Positions 52,928 through 63,235 of a stretch of DNA of 64,000 nt are shown piece by piece. The stretch lies in assembly GCA_910575155.1 (NCBI GenBank), contig CAJTDX010000006.1, forward strand, positions 106,320 through 170,319. The letters are read 5' to 3'. Within the stretch, counting starts at the first letter, position 1, and each line of letters opens with the position of its first letter. The notes beneath the pieces were generated by a model. It made no database searches. It saw only the letters and a program-made list of their open reading frames with translations, and was not told where the DNA came from. The stretch is from Lachnospiraceae bacterium. GTDB taxonomy: Bacteria > Bacillota > Clostridia > Lachnospirales > Lachnospiraceae. A program made the position numbers and the translations under genes.

Positions 52928-55591
52928 CTAATTGCTCTCTCTTCCCACAACCATTTTTCTCACAAGATCCACCGGAATCATGGTTACTGCCAGAAGCGCC
53001 GCTGCAATCCATCCCTGTATGCCAAAGGGAACGCAGCTGAACATATTTCCAATCCACTCAAAGGCTGTAAAAGGCACCAGAGCCGCGTTGACAATCACCG
53101 CCTGTACCAGGATAATCGTAAAGAATACCTTAAGGAAACCTGTATTTTCATTCAGCCCTCTGAAAATTGCAAACCCATCGTCGCGGACATTGAAACCATT
53201 AAACAGCGCCGCCACAATAAACAGCACAAAATATCCGGTAAGATGCTGCTTTTCATTTTCAAACAGGCTCTGGAAAAACGGCAGCTTCAAATACAGAAAA
53301 CTGACAATGGTAAGCCAGGTTCCCATCGTAAGGATCTGCGCCATCATCTTCTTACTGATAATGCTCTCATCCCTTCTTCTGGGTTTCTCACTCATGTATT
53401 TTTCCAGCGCAGGCTCGTTGCCCAGCATGATCGCTCCCAGTCCGTCCATCACCAAATTGACGAAGAGAAGATGGGTTACTTTCAAAGGTTCTTCCACACC
53501 AAAGAACGGCGCAATCGCGCTGACAATCACTGCCGCCACATTGATCACAAGCTGGAACTTGCAGAATTTTAAAATATTGTGGTAAATCGTTCTCCCATAC
53601 CAGATAGCATCCTTGATGGACTTGAAATTGTCGTCCAGAATTACAATCTTTCCTGCCTCCTTGGCAGCTTCCGTACCGCTTCCCATAGCAAAGCCCACGT
53701 CGGCACGCTTTAACGCCGGAGAATCATTAACGCCGTCTCCAGTCATCCCCACGACCAGATTCATTTCCTGGCAAAGGCGCACCATTCTGGATTTGTCCGT
53801 AGGCAGCGCGCGGGCAATCACGCGGATATGAGGAATCATTTTCTTCACTTCATCGTCAGACATCTCATTGAGCTGCGCAGAAGACAGGGCACGGTCGGCG
53901 TCGCTCTTTAAAAGACCTGCGTCTTTGGCGATCGCCACGGCTGTCTCCAATCGGTCTCCGGTAATCATGACTACCTGAATCCCCGCATTCTGTACCTGCT
54001 CGATGGCTTCTCTGGCCTCCGGCCTTACATCATCACGGATGCCCACCAGACCGATCATTACAAGATCCTGCTGAATGGTATTTTCCACCAATGCCTGTTC
54101 CGAGTAGCCAAAGGCCAGAACACGCATTGCCTTGGCTGCAAGCTCGTCAATTTTTTTATTCAGCGCCGCCGGATCAAGTGTTTTCACATTTCCTTCTGCA
54201 TCCAGATACTTTCCTGCCGACGCAAGAAGCTTCTCAGGAGCCCCTTTGTAAAAGGTTTTTCCCAGGCTTTCAATTCTTGCCTGGCTGAATTTATTGGCTG
54301 AATTAAAGCCCTGGCTTGCCGTAACTGTACATTCCTTATCTGCCTCTAAGACATGGAAGGTTTCTTCTCCAATAAACTTCATCAACGCCTGGTCTGTGGC
54401 GTTTCCGCCAATTACTCTGTGGTGGTCGTCAAACATGGATTGGGTATTCTTGCCAATGGCGAGATCTACCATGCCTTTTACCTTACTGTGCTTACTCAAA
54501 TCAGAAATTTCAATAGACTTTCCGTCTGCAGTGAAGAAATCCACAACCTCCAGCATACCCTTGGTAATCGTTCCTGTCTTATCACTGAAAAGAATATTCA
54601 AAGAACCTGCCGTCTCGATCCCTTCCGCTTTTCTGACCAGCACGTTATGATCCAGCATTTTGCTGGTATTCTGCATCAAAACCAGGGAAATCATCAGCGG
54701 AAGCCCTTCCGGCACCGCACAGACAATAATTACCACTGCCAGCGAAACTGCGGAAACGATTTTCTGAATGACCGTCTGTACGCCAAGCGCAAAGAACGCG
54801 GATATCCCTCCTGCCGTCATAATAAAATAGCCCAGATACAGCACTGCAATAACAATGGCTCCGATATATCCAAAGGTAGAGATCTGTTTTGCAAGGATTC
54901 CCAGTTTCACCTTAAGCGGGGAATCCGGCTCATCCTCCTGCATTTCCTCCGCCATCTTGCCCATCATGGTCTTTAAGCCCACCTTGCGGACGTCCAAAAT
55001 TCCTTCTCCGTCAAATACTACCGCGCCGCGGAACAGCGAATGGGCGTCCACAAAGGTATCTCCGGTAATTTCATCCGCAAGCTGGAAACTCTCATCCGCC
55101 GCCGTTTTCTTACATTCCTCCGCCTCTCCGTTCAGAGCGGAATTATCCACGCGCAGCGAGCCGGACACCAGTACGCCGTCCGCCGGAATCTTGTCGCCGG
55201 ACTGGAGCAGAACCTTATCTCCCACTACCACATCATCCACGTCAATCACAGTCACCAGGCCATTGCGGTGTACTTTACACTGATCCTTTTTGGTATTGTC
55301 CTTGAGTTCCCGATACTTCGTATCGCTGGCCACCCCTGTCTTTGCCGAAACAAACGCCACAATAAACACGGCGACAATGGTTCCCAGCGGTTCGTAAATC
55401 TCTGCATAACCAAAGAAAAACATAACGATCATCAGCGCTGCAATGGCAAGCAGTATCTTGATCATCGGATCGCCAAAAGTTTCCTTAAATTCCTGCCAGA
55501 ACGTGGTGGGTTCTGAGTCCGGAATTTCATTGGAGCCGTATTTTCGCCGGGATTCTTCCGCCTCTTTGTCGGTCAGTCCATTAAATTTCAT
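52928..55591 (-). CDS. Calcium-translocating P-type ATPase (PMCA/SERCA type)
   Basis: This 887-residue pump has an N-terminal cation-ATPase domain (FNGLTDKEAEESRRKYGSNEIP), helices M1-M4 with the calcium-site motif VPEGLPLMI, the phosphorylation site DKTGTITKG, the hinge TGDGVNDSPALKRADVGFAMG and six C-terminal helices with NLVMDGLGA. It should export Ca2+ using ATP. It lies within the TerD operon between a TerD gene and an HAD gene. This supports a calcium-linked function of the cluster, since TerD proteins bind Ca2+. Confidence 0.95.
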   Translation of the reverse strand: MKFNGLTDKEAEESRRKYGSNEIPDSEPTTFWQEFKETFGDPMIKILLAIAALMIVMFFFGYAEIYEPLGTIVAVFIVAFVSAKTGVASDTKYRELKDNTKKDQCKVHRNGLVTVIDVDDVVVGDKVLLQSGDKIPADGVLVSGSLRVDNSALNGEAEECKKTAADESFQLADEITGDTFVDAHSLFRGAVVFDGEGILDVRKVGLKTMMGKMAEEMQEDEPDSPLKVKLGILAKQISTFGYIGAIVIAVLYLGYFIMTAGGISAFFALGVQTVIQKIVSAVSLAVVIIVCAVPEGLPLMISLVLMQNTSKMLDHNVLVRKAEGIETAGSLNILFSDKTGTITKGMLEVVDFFTADGKSIEISDLSKHSKVKGMVDLAIGKNTQSMFDDHHRVIGGNATDQALMKFIGEETFHVLEADKECTVTASQGFNSANKFSQARIESLGKTFYKGAPEKLLASAGKYLDAEGNVKTLDPAALNKKIDELAAKAMRVLAFGYSEQALVENTIQQDLVMIGLVGIRDDVRPEAREAIEQVQNAGIQVVMITGDRLETAVAIAKDAGLLKSDADRALSSAQLNEMSDDEVKKMIPHIRVIARALPTDKSRMVRLCQEMNLVVGMTGDGVNDSPALKRADVGFAMGSGTEAAKEAGKIVILDDNFKSIKDAIWYGRTIYHNILKFCKFQLVINVAAVIVSAIAPFFGVEEPLKVTHLLFVNLVMDGLGAIMLGNEPALEKYMSEKPRRRDESIISKKMMAQILTMGTWLTIVSFLYLKLPFFQSLFENEKQHLTGYFVLFIVAALFNGFNVRDDGFAIFRGLNENTGFLKVFFTIILVQAVIVNAALVPFTAFEWIGNMFSCVPFGIQGWIAAALLAVTMIPVDLVRKMVVGRESN

Positions 55592-55628
55592 TCAAAAAGT
55601 TCCTCCTTAATCTGAGTAAATATCATTG

Positions 55629-56219
55629 TTAAACATAGCGGTTCACAATCTCGCCAAGCCCTGGGTCGCTGGTTCCCTGACCGATGGCATTGAACTTCCA
55701 TTCCCCGTTATGACGGTACACCTCCCCAAAAATCATCGCCAGCATACCGGAATAATTTTCTGTGAGATCGTATTTGCACATTTCACTGTTATTCCTGGCA
55801 TCCACCAGACGGATAAACGCATTCTCAATCATGCCAAAATGCTGGTTCCTCTGAACTGCCTGATAAATATTTACTACCAGTACAATCCGGTCATATTGTG
55901 CCGGAACCTTGTCAAGCTCCACAATAATCTGTTCATCATCTCCGTCTCCCGCCCCCGTCAGGTTATCTCCCATATGCTGGATGCTTCCTGACTTATGACG
56001 GAGATTTCCAAAAAACACCACGTCTTCTTTTCCTGCAATTTTTCCATTCGTCAGAAGCAATGCCGACGCGTCGCAGTCAATAGGCTTGGGTTTCCTGCCA
56101 AACAAACCTCCTCTGCCTGTCTGTACCTCGTCCCAGCCCAGGCCGATCACCACGCGGGAAAGCCCTGCATGTTCTTTGGACAGGTTTACCTTCTGTCCTT
56201 TTTGTAAACTGATTGACAT
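55629..56219 (-). CDS. TerD family protein, copy 3 (divergent)
   Basis: This 196-residue TerD-domain protein starts MSISLQKGQKVNLSK and has GLGWDEVQ, IDCDASALLL and the acidic calcium site [15 protein letters not shown]. It diverges from the two others at the N-terminus (insert GRGGLFGRKPKP). It resembles YceC/TerZ-like members. Three successive TerD genes lie upstream of the Ca2+ pump. Role in stress tolerance is known for the family, but the mechanism is not. Confidence 0.93.
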   Translation of the reverse strand: MSISLQKGQKVNLSKEHAGLSRVVIGLGWDEVQTGRGGLFGRKPKPIDCDASALLLTNGKIAGKEDVVFFGNLRHKSGSIQHMGDNLTGAGDGDDEQIIVELDKVPAQYDRIVLVVNIYQAVQRNQHFGMIENAFIRLVDARNNSEMCKYDLTENYSGMLAMIFGEVYRHNGEWKFNAIGQGTSDPGLGEIVNRYV

Positions 56220-56273
56220 ATTTACCTCCTGTAATTTCCCGACCCCACTCCGTAAGGCCGGGAATATGATTGC

Positions 56274-56855
56274 CTATTCCACTTCAACGCCATAATTTGC
56301 ACAGAGCGCCGCCAGACCTCCCTGGTAGCCGCAGCCAATGGCATTAAACTTCCATTCTGAATTATTTTTGTACAGTTCCCCGAATACAGCCGCCGTCTCG
56401 ATTGAAAAATCTTCACCCAGGTCATAACGCACCAGCTCTTCCCCGGTTTCCTCATTATAGACGCGGATAAAAGCGTTGCTTACCTGGCCAAAATTCTGCC
56501 GCCGCTGTTCTGCTTCGTATATGGTCACTGTAAAAGCTATTTTTGATACATTGGCCGGAACTTTGGACAGATCCACCTTAATCTGTTCATCGTCTCCATC
56601 TCCTGCTCCGGTAAGATTATCTCCCATGTGCTGTACGCTTCCGCTGGGATGCGTCAGATTTCCATAAAACACAAAATCTGACGAAGCCGCCGCTTTCCCG
56701 TTCTCACCCAGGAGAAAAGCCGCCGCATCCAAATCAAACGCCCCTCCTGTATCAAACTGGTTCACGTCCCAGCCCAGGCCCACCACAACTTTAGATAAGC
56801 CCGGATTTCCTTTTGTAAGACTTACTTTCTGTCCTTTTTGCAAATTTACTGGCAT
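56274..56855 (-). CDS. TerD family protein, copy 2
   Basis: The start at ATG 56855 ([10 protein letters not shown]) follows AAGGAG and gives 193 residues. A longer ORF from 56963 has no ribosome site and lies in the upstream gene. Motifs are [21 protein letters not shown] and [15 protein letters not shown], the double Asp-rich calcium sites, then [19 protein letters not shown] and [10 protein letters not shown]. It is nearly identical in layout to copy 1, so these two are recent duplicates. Confidence 0.94.
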   Translation of the reverse strand: MPVNLQKGQKVSLTKGNPGLSKVVVGLGWDVNQFDTGGAFDLDAAAFLLGENGKAAASSDFVFYGNLTHPSGSVQHMGDNLTGAGDGDDEQIKVDLSKVPANVSKIAFTVTIYEAEQRRQNFGQVSNAFIRVYNEETGEELVRYDLGEDFSIETAAVFGELYKNNSEWKFNAIGCGYQGGLAALCANYGVEVE

Positions 56856-56881
56856 ATGAAAACTCCTTCCCAAACTGACAA

Positions 56882-57463
56882 TTAAGCTACTTCTATTCCA
56901 TAATGGCCGCACAAAGCCGCAAGCCCTCCCTGGAACCCGCTGCCGATAGCGTTGAATTTCCACTCTCCGTTGTGGCGGTACAATTCTCCCACCACCACCG
57001 CTGTCTCAATGGAGAAATCTTCGCCCAGGTCATAACGGATCAGCTCCGTATTATTGGACTCATCCACAATACGGATAAAGGCGTTGCTCACCTGGCCAAA
57101 ATTCTGCCGCCTCACATCCGCGTCATAGATGGTACAGGTAAACGCAACCTTGGACACATTCGCCGGGATCTTTGTCAGGTCAATCTGAATCTGCTCATCG
57201 TCTCCCTCGCCCTCTCCGGTAAGATTATCTCCCATATGTTTGACAGCGCCGCTGCTGTGCTCCAGATTACCATAAAAAATAAATTCTTTTTCTGTGGGAC
57301 ATCTTCCATTATCGCCTACCATAAAAGCCGCTGCATCCAGGTCAAAATCAGCGCCGGAATCAAATGCATTCACGTCCCAGCCCAGGCCCACCATAATATG
57401 TTTCAGTCCCGGATTTCCCTTGGTAAGGTCTACCTTCTGTCCTTTTGATAAATTAATTGGCAT
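56882..57463 (-). CDS. TerD family protein, copy 1
   Basis: The 193-residue protein starts [15 protein letters not shown] and has [36 protein letters not shown] and [19 protein letters not shown]. It is the TerD copy closest to the telA gene and is 39 nt after it. The TerD family binds Ca2+ and confers tolerance to tellurite and envelope stress in other bacteria. The copies are arranged as in the yceCDE block of Bacillus. Confidence 0.94.
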   Translation of the reverse strand: MPINLSKGQKVDLTKGNPGLKHIMVGLGWDVNAFDSGADFDLDAAAFMVGDNGRCPTEKEFIFYGNLEHSSGAVKHMGDNLTGEGEGDDEQIQIDLTKIPANVSKVAFTCTIYDADVRRQNFGQVSNAFIRIVDESNNTELIRYDLGEDFSIETAVVVGELYRHNGEWKFNAIGSGFQGGLAALCGHYGIEVA

Positions 57464-57502
57464 ATTCTTTTCCTCCTTATTTTGAAATAAATTTATCTTA
57501 TG

Positions 57503-58645
57503 TCACTGCTTATTGGGCATATGATACATCCTGTTAAACTCTGCCTTGATATTCTCAAGCCTTGCCTGGTCTTCCACACGCTGCTTTCTGGCATTTTCCT
57601 GAATCTGTTTCGTCTCATCAATGCCGCTTACAATCGTTCTCCAGGTTGTTTCCAGCGTCTCAATCTTAATGGAGCTTCCTGACGCCAGCCTTGCGGTCAT
57701 CTTAGACTGCTCCGCGGTATTTTTCGCATTTCTGATCAGCATTTCATTGGTCTTTTCATCCAGCGCCGACATTGCCTCCGCCTGAATGCGCTGGCGTTTG
57801 AGCATAATGGCCTGCGCCAGCGCCTGTTTAAACACCGGAAGCGTTACAATAAACGCAGAATTAATCTTGCGCACCAGATTCATATTGCTGAATTCCATCG
57901 TCTTAATCATCGGAATGGACTGCATTGCCACATTCTCTGCGGTCCGAAGATCCTGGGTGCGCTGTTCCAGCATCATCAACGCCTGCTGCAGGCTCTGAAT
58001 CTCAAACTGAATCGAATGATCGCCAGTGGTTTCCATATCGTTCTGCCGCTGCGCAATATAAGCTTCAATCTCCTGGCATCCCTGTTCTCCGGCAAGAATA
58101 TATTTGACCAGCTCATGATAATAATTTACATTTGCATCAAACATCTGGTTGAGTTTGCGGTTGGACTGCTTAATCTCAGATTCATACTGCTTTAACTGCA
58201 CATAAATCTTATCAACCTCTTCTCCCATAGTGTGGTATTTTGCAAGAATCTTATCCAATTGTTTTCTCAGATTGCCGAAAAGTTTTCCAAATAAGCCGGG
58301 ATTCTCTTTGATTTCTTCAATATCAAACTTATCCATAATCTTTGCCAGGGTGGTCAGCATCTGACTGGAATCCTCCAACTGCGACATGTTCATGCTGTTT
58401 AACACCACGTCGCTGGCCTTGGAAATCTCCTCTGCCGCCTGAGCCCCGAAGGAAACAATCGTTTCCATGTCATTGACTGCAATCGTACTTACCAGTGCGT
58501 CAACCTCTGCTGAATTCACAAGCCTTTCATTCATTGCCTGTCTGTCCGCGACAATGTCGTACTGCTCCACTACCTCAATTTCATTTTTGGTATCCGGCGC
58601 TGCTGCCGGCTGCTGTACTGCTGTTTTACTAAAATCCAATCCCAT
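57503..58645 (-). CDS. Toxic anion resistance protein, TelA family
   Basis: The ATG at 58645 is preferred over a TTG at 58651 because GAGAGG lies 9 nt upstream. The 380-residue protein is largely helical, with the TelA/KlaA core: FGAQAAEEISKASDVVLNS, NPGLFGKLFGNLRKQLDKILAKY, QLKQYESEIKQSNRKLNQMFD, and AIMLKRQRIQAEAMSALDEKTNEMLIRNA. It lies 2 nt after the YceG gene stop. Bacillus YceH is the homologue. Its molecular role is not established. Confidence 0.93.
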   Translation of the reverse strand: MGLDFSKTAVQQPAAAPDTKNEIEVVEQYDIVADRQAMNERLVNSAEVDALVSTIAVNDMETIVSFGAQAAEEISKASDVVLNSMNMSQLEDSSQMLTTLAKIMDKFDIEEIKENPGLFGKLFGNLRKQLDKILAKYHTMGEEVDKIYVQLKQYESEIKQSNRKLNQMFDANVNYYHELVKYILAGEQGCQEIEAYIAQRQNDMETTGDHSIQFEIQSLQQALMMLEQRTQDLRTAENVAMQSIPMIKTMEFSNMNLVRKINSAFIVTLPVFKQALAQAIMLKRQRIQAEAMSALDEKTNEMLIRNAKNTAEQSKMTARLASGSSIKIETLETTWRTIVSGIDETKQIQENARKQRVEDQARLENIKAEFNRMYHMPNKQ

Positions 58646-58647
58646 AA

Positions 58648-60927
58648 TCAAGTACCTCTCTTAAATATTCTTTCCCGCCAGGACTGACGTGTGCTGTTAT
58701 TCGATGAAACAGAGGCAAATGCGGGAACCTGCAGGTCATACAGATAATCCCCAATCTGATGCTCTTCCATCAACTTATGATTAAAATGCTGCTCTACGCT
58801 CTGATATCCTGTAGGTACAAAAAATACTACGTCAAACCCTACAAGATTTAAAAAAGCGGTTATAATAGAATCCTCCAGAGAAACAGGCTTCTCTGTGGGA
58901 TTGATATATATGATTTTCGGATTTTTCCTGGTAAAATCAAATTTCTGGATCAGGTGTACAATCTCTTTCCTGAGATTTAATATGGTGGCGACAATCGTAT
59001 ACTCTGTGCCGTTCTCAAACGTTCCCCGGATCGTTCTCATATCAATTAAGACCTGGAGTTTTTCCAGGATATGCTCCTGAATTTCCTCCCGCAGCACGCC
59101 ATAGGGATAGACGGAATGCGCCCGGATCTTTGCCTTCTGGACTTTGCCGTTTTTGAAAAACTCCGCCGCATGTGCCTTCACCGGATTAAAATCTGTGGAA
59201 TTGATATAAGGCACCTGCTGAATCAGCAGCGTATCTTTGGTTATTAAGTTCTTGATTTCCGACCAGTACTTTCCAACGTTCTGATCTTTCACACCCGATA
59301 CTTTGGCAAAAATTACCGGCATATTGACGGTGTCGTCCACTGTGCTGAAATTAGGACGGTATTTTAACTCCTGATCCCACAAAATGGCGATTTCTTCATA
59401 CATCGTGCGCAGCGTCACCGCTGCGGCTTTTCCATACTGGCGGTTGCGGTATATGCCGGAATCCTGATACATCAGGGAATCCAGTTCCCGTTCCGCATGA
59501 TATGCCGCCGTTCCCATCCGTATCTCTCCGTTCTCTCTGGGATACCTGGCAACGGCTAAAGATTCCGCATAATTAATCTCATACAGCACAGAATCCTCCA
59601 AAACACACTTCCGGCTGCGGTCCGGCGTCAAAATCACCACGTCGACAGGCAGTCGCGCCAGAAATTTGATAAACATGGCCTCATTTTCGTCTTTACAGCC
59701 TCCCAGATAAATGAAACAGGCGATTTCGGGGAGCTTCCAGCTGCAAAACAGTTCTGGCTGATAGCGTCTGAGCCAGCACAGAAGATAAACTGCCTTGTTG
59801 GTCAGCCGGTTGAGATTCATCCCCCCGGTCTTCTCCTCTTCCAGCAAAATATCAAAAAACGCTTTGCGCATCAGCTTCTGCAGATCCATATTTGCCGTAT
59901 ACTGGATATTTCCTGCCAGATCTGCAAGCATCTGCTGCTGGTTTGCATAGTTTTTGCGGCGCACACTCCCAATCTCCTCCATCGTGGGTTTGGGAACGGC
60001 TCCCTCTAAAATTACCAGCCTGCGCCCGCTTTTTTTCAATTCCTGCTGAAACTGATATAACTCGTTCTGGTAAGTAAGCTTATCCTCCACACCGTTGATC
60101 CGAAGCAGACAATTATAAAACAGTTTCGGGTCTTCTCCTCTGCTGCGCACATCAGTCTGCACATCCGCCAGACCCTTTCCCTGAATCCAGGCATTGGTAC
60201 AATTTATAATATCCGGCAAAGCGCCATAGAGCCTTTCCTGATTTTGCTTTTTTTGTATTTCTCCCTGAATCCATTTCAAATTAAAATAAGCGGGAAATGC
60301 AGACAGGCCCGGTATGGCAAGCTCCTGCGAACGTTCAGAACCGGGATCCAGTTTCCGGTAACTCTGATCCCCCTGGTATTGGAGCAATACCACATCACAG
60401 CCTGCATGAGACAGAATGGAAATCAGTATCAGCTCATAATTACTGATTTGCCCTTCATACAGAATTTTAGGTAAATAATTATCGCCTAACTGGCTGACAA
60501 TCCGTTCAAATTTATAATAGAGCCAGCACATAAATTTAATATATGCATTTTTCAGCATATTTTCATTCTTTCCTGATTTACGCATGGCGTCCAGAGAGTC
60601 ATAAACAGCGGAAGCAACCTGGTTTCTCTGATAATCGTTCATTCTGGGAAGCCATTTTTTCAGACTTGCCGTAAGAAAACCCATACTCATCTGAAAATCC
60701 ATTCCCATAATCTCACTATAATAAGCAAGATGCTTCTCATCCGGATTGGGAATCTTGCCTTCTATTACAACGCCGCAGCGCCTTGCCGCCAGATAATATT
60801 CCCGGACAAATGATTCTACCTGTTCATTGTGTCCGTTAATCCGGCAGAAATAGACTCCCTGTTCCCTGCGCTTATTCAATTCCACAAAAAAGTCTTCCAG
60901 ACTTTGTACCTTCTTATGCTCAAACAT
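58648..60927 (-). CDS. YceG-like Ter-cluster protein
   Basis: This 759-residue protein resembles Bacillus YceG, found next to telA and terD genes. Key regions are KFMCWLYYKFERIV, GQISNYELILISILSHAGCDVVLLQY (about 165-195), TEKPVSLEDSIITAFLNLVGFDVVFFVPTGYQSVEQHF near the C-terminus. No enzymatic motif is recognised. Its region around 135-210 is similar to the N-terminal domain of the protease gene at 61679-63199. It precedes telA by 2 nt. The function is unknown. Confidence 0.85.
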   Translation of the reverse strand: MFEHKKVQSLEDFFVELNKRREQGVYFCRINGHNEQVESFVREYYLAARRCGVVIEGKIPNPDEKHLAYYSEIMGMDFQMSMGFLTASLKKWLPRMNDYQRNQVASAVYDSLDAMRKSGKNENMLKNAYIKFMCWLYYKFERIVSQLGDNYLPKILYEGQISNYELILISILSHAGCDVVLLQYQGDQSYRKLDPGSERSQELAIPGLSAFPAYFNLKWIQGEIQKKQNQERLYGALPDIINCTNAWIQGKGLADVQTDVRSRGEDPKLFYNCLLRINGVEDKLTYQNELYQFQQELKKSGRRLVILEGAVPKPTMEEIGSVRRKNYANQQQMLADLAGNIQYTANMDLQKLMRKAFFDILLEEEKTGGMNLNRLTNKAVYLLCWLRRYQPELFCSWKLPEIACFIYLGGCKDENEAMFIKFLARLPVDVVILTPDRSRKCVLEDSVLYEINYAESLAVARYPRENGEIRMGTAAYHAERELDSLMYQDSGIYRNRQYGKAAAVTLRTMYEEIAILWDQELKYRPNFSTVDDTVNMPVIFAKVSGVKDQNVGKYWSEIKNLITKDTLLIQQVPYINSTDFNPVKAHAAEFFKNGKVQKAKIRAHSVYPYGVLREEIQEHILEKLQVLIDMRTIRGTFENGTEYTIVATILNLRKEIVHLIQKFDFTRKNPKIIYINPTEKPVSLEDSIITAFLNLVGFDVVFFVPTGYQSVEQHFNHKLMEEHQIGDYLYDLQVPAFASVSSNNSTRQSWRERIFKRGT

Positions 60928-60938
60928 AGACTTTTCCT

Positions 60939-61526
60939 TTAATACCTGTTAATCTTATTCCTGTTTAACACATATCCCAGGCCCGCCCCCACAAGTCCGC
61001 CCAGAATATGCGTCAGATTGGAAACATTATCATTGATAAATATTCCCTGATACACCTGCTCTCCAATATAGAGAACCGCCACCACAATAAAGGTCAGCGG
61101 AATGCCGCCTTCCTTAATTCCGGTAAAAGAGGACAGCAGAATCAGCGCAAACACCACGCCGCTGGCTCCCAAAAGCTGTACGCCCGGAAACATGGCAAAA
61201 TTGGCAATCCCCGTTACCAGCGCCGTAGCAAGAATCACAAACAGCAGATTGGAAGATCCGTATTTTTCTTCCAATAAAGGCCCCACTACCAGAATCAGCA
61301 TAATATTCCCGATAAAATGCTCCCAGCCCGCATGGCCGAAAATATGTCCCACGAACCGGATATATGTCAAAGGATTCAGCAGTGAGGAACGGTAAACGCT
61401 GAACAGCATGGTATTCGTCCAGCCTCTCGTAATCGTTCCTAAAATCAACGCCGCAAAACAAATCGCCGCAAATCCCAGAATCACCGGAGAATTAAAAGAA
61501 ATCTTAAATTTCTGTTCTCTCATCAT
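60939..61526 (-). CDS. Rhomboid intramembrane serine protease
   Basis: The start at ATG 61526 (or 61523) is preceded by GAGAGGTG. The 195-residue protein has six predicted transmembrane helices. The catalytic Ser is in LGASGVVFAL (GxSG) and the His in LTHILGGLVGAGLGY. The loop motif GHAGWEHFIGNIML is present. It cleaves transmembrane substrates in the membrane. It sits between YceG and the trypsin-like gene in the Ter operon, and only 11 nt separate it from YceG. Confidence 0.92.
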   Translation of the reverse strand: MMREQKFKISFNSPVILGFAAICFAALILGTITRGWTNTMLFSVYRSSLLNPLTYIRFVGHIFGHAGWEHFIGNIMLILVVGPLLEEKYGSSNLLFVILATALVTGIANFAMFPGVQLLGASGVVFALILLSSFTGIKEGGIPLTFIVVAVLYIGEQVYQGIFINDNVSNLTHILGGLVGAGLGYVLNRNKINRY

Positions 61527-61678
61527 GCACCTCTCATTCACTTTTCTGTCATTATAACTCATTTGGGTAAATTTGTATAGAACTAAGATTCTATAATTAG
61601 CGTTCCCTCATGCGCTGACCGTATTATATCTGGCGGACAGGCAAAGAGGTTTGTCTGAATATCATACGGCCGGCACAC

Positions 61679-63199
61679 TCAGCCCGTAAACCCCTGGATA
61701 AATAAATTAATCGCGTCATAGCCTATGGCAAGATTAATATTTTGTCCCTCGTCAATTCCCGCTGTACTGATGCCGATGACTTCTCCGTACATATTCAGGA
61801 GCGCGCCGCCGGAGCTGCCATGAGAAATGGGCGCGGTAAACTGAATCATGTCCACGTTATCAATCACGCGGAACCCGGAAATAATGCCGTCTGACACAGA
61901 ATTAAACAGGCCCAGAGGGCTTCCGATCGCCACCACCCGCTGTCCGCGCACCAGCTTCTGGCTGCCGGAATATACGGGCAGCGGCTGCAGCGTCCGCGCA
62001 ATCCTTAAAACGGCAAGATCCAGCACCGAATTATATTTGATCACTTCTTCCGTCTCATAAACCCTGTCCTCTTCCTCAATACGCACCGTATAAAAACATC
62101 CGCCGCTTGCCACATGGTTATTTGTCAGTATGTACCCTTTATGGCCGATCATGATCCCGGAACCCGTTCCAATCATCGTTCCCCGATTATCATGGATTCC
62201 CACCAGGACTACGGAGGAAGCCAGACCCGCCAGCTCCTCATAACTCTTTTCCCTGCGCGCCGCAGCGCTTCTGCTTCGCTCCGGCATTCTTACGCTCGCC
62301 GACGCGGGATCCGACTGACGCGCCGGCTCCGCTGGTTTTCGGGTTCGTTCCGGCAATTTTACTTTCACTGAACCGGGATCTGACTGGCGTGCTGACTGCG
62401 CTGATCTTCGGGTTCGTTCCGGCAGCGTTACTTTCACCGGCATGGGCGCCGCCTGCGCCACAGAGCTTTTTTGCGCTGTCTGAACTTTTACCTCGTAATT
62501 CCTCTCATTATATGTATATGCCGGAAATTGAAGTTCTGTCCATGCTCCCAGGCGATAACTCTGAGACAATTCAAGCCGCTGCATTTGCTCCTCTATATCC
62601 TGTCTGCTCTGAATCAGCAGCACATCCATTCCCAAATGCGTCAGAAAATAGAAAAAACAATATTCCTGTCTCTGCACAATATTATGCGACACTATTTTGA
62701 CATTCAAATCCGCCTGCCAGCTCTGTGTAAAATGCTCAAGCGCCTCATCCAGCCAGTACAAAAGTTTTACCATAAAATTTTTCTGCATGGATTCACTAAA
62801 GGCGCTCTTGCTTTTCGCAAGCACAGAAACCGTCTCCTGGCAAGCTCTGGCAAGCAGTTTAGGAGAAATTCCGGCCTGACGGGAACCTTCCGTCTCCAAA
62901 GCCTGCTCTCTGTCACGCTTCCAATTTTCATAACAGCCGCAATAATAGTCTGCCTGCGATCTATCCGCCAGAGAGGGAAGCTTTAACATGCGCTGATAAA
63001 TACATCTGCCCGCCGCCTGTTCAGCGCTTAACCGCGCATCCATCCGTTCCACGTCCTGCAAGAGTTTTCCATCATCCCCCAGCAGCCTCACAAAATATAC
63101 ATCCCTGATCTCCTGGCGCTGGCCGTCCCTGAGCTGTTCAAATGCTGTTACAGATGATACGTTTACCGCATTATGGCGAAACTTTATTTGTTCTTCCAT
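61679..63199 (-). CDS. YceG-like domain fused to trypsin-like protease
   Basis: This 506-residue protein has an N-terminal helical domain (about 1-220) similar to part of the YceG protein encoded downstream: MVKLLYWLDEALEHF, then YFLTHLGMDVLLIQS. A linker (about 250-315) contains two or three imperfect Pro/Arg/Ser repeats (VKLPERTRKPAEPARQSDP). A trypsin domain follows, with all catalytic residues: His in LTNNHVA, Asp in VLDLAVL, Ser in SHGSSGGALL. No signal peptide or PDZ domain is seen. It is the first gene of the Ter operon. Confidence 0.85.
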   Translation of the reverse strand: MEEQIKFRHNAVNVSSVTAFEQLRDGQRQEIRDVYFVRLLGDDGKLLQDVERMDARLSAEQAAGRCIYQRMLKLPSLADRSQADYYCGCYENWKRDREQALETEGSRQAGISPKLLARACQETVSVLAKSKSAFSESMQKNFMVKLLYWLDEALEHFTQSWQADLNVKIVSHNIVQRQEYCFFYFLTHLGMDVLLIQSRQDIEEQMQRLELSQSYRLGAWTELQFPAYTYNERNYEVKVQTAQKSSVAQAAPMPVKVTLPERTRRSAQSARQSDPGSVKVKLPERTRKPAEPARQSDPASASVRMPERSRSAAARREKSYEELAGLASSVVLVGIHDNRGTMIGTGSGIMIGHKGYILTNNHVASGGCFYTVRIEEEDRVYETEEVIKYNSVLDLAVLRIARTLQPLPVYSGSQKLVRGQRVVAIGSPLGLFNSVSDGIISGFRVIDNVDMIQFTAPISHGSSGGALLNMYGEVIGISTAGIDEGQNINLAIGYDAINLFIQGFTG

Positions 63200-63235
63200 G
63201 ACATAAACCTCCTCGTACTATTTTACCGCTGATTC

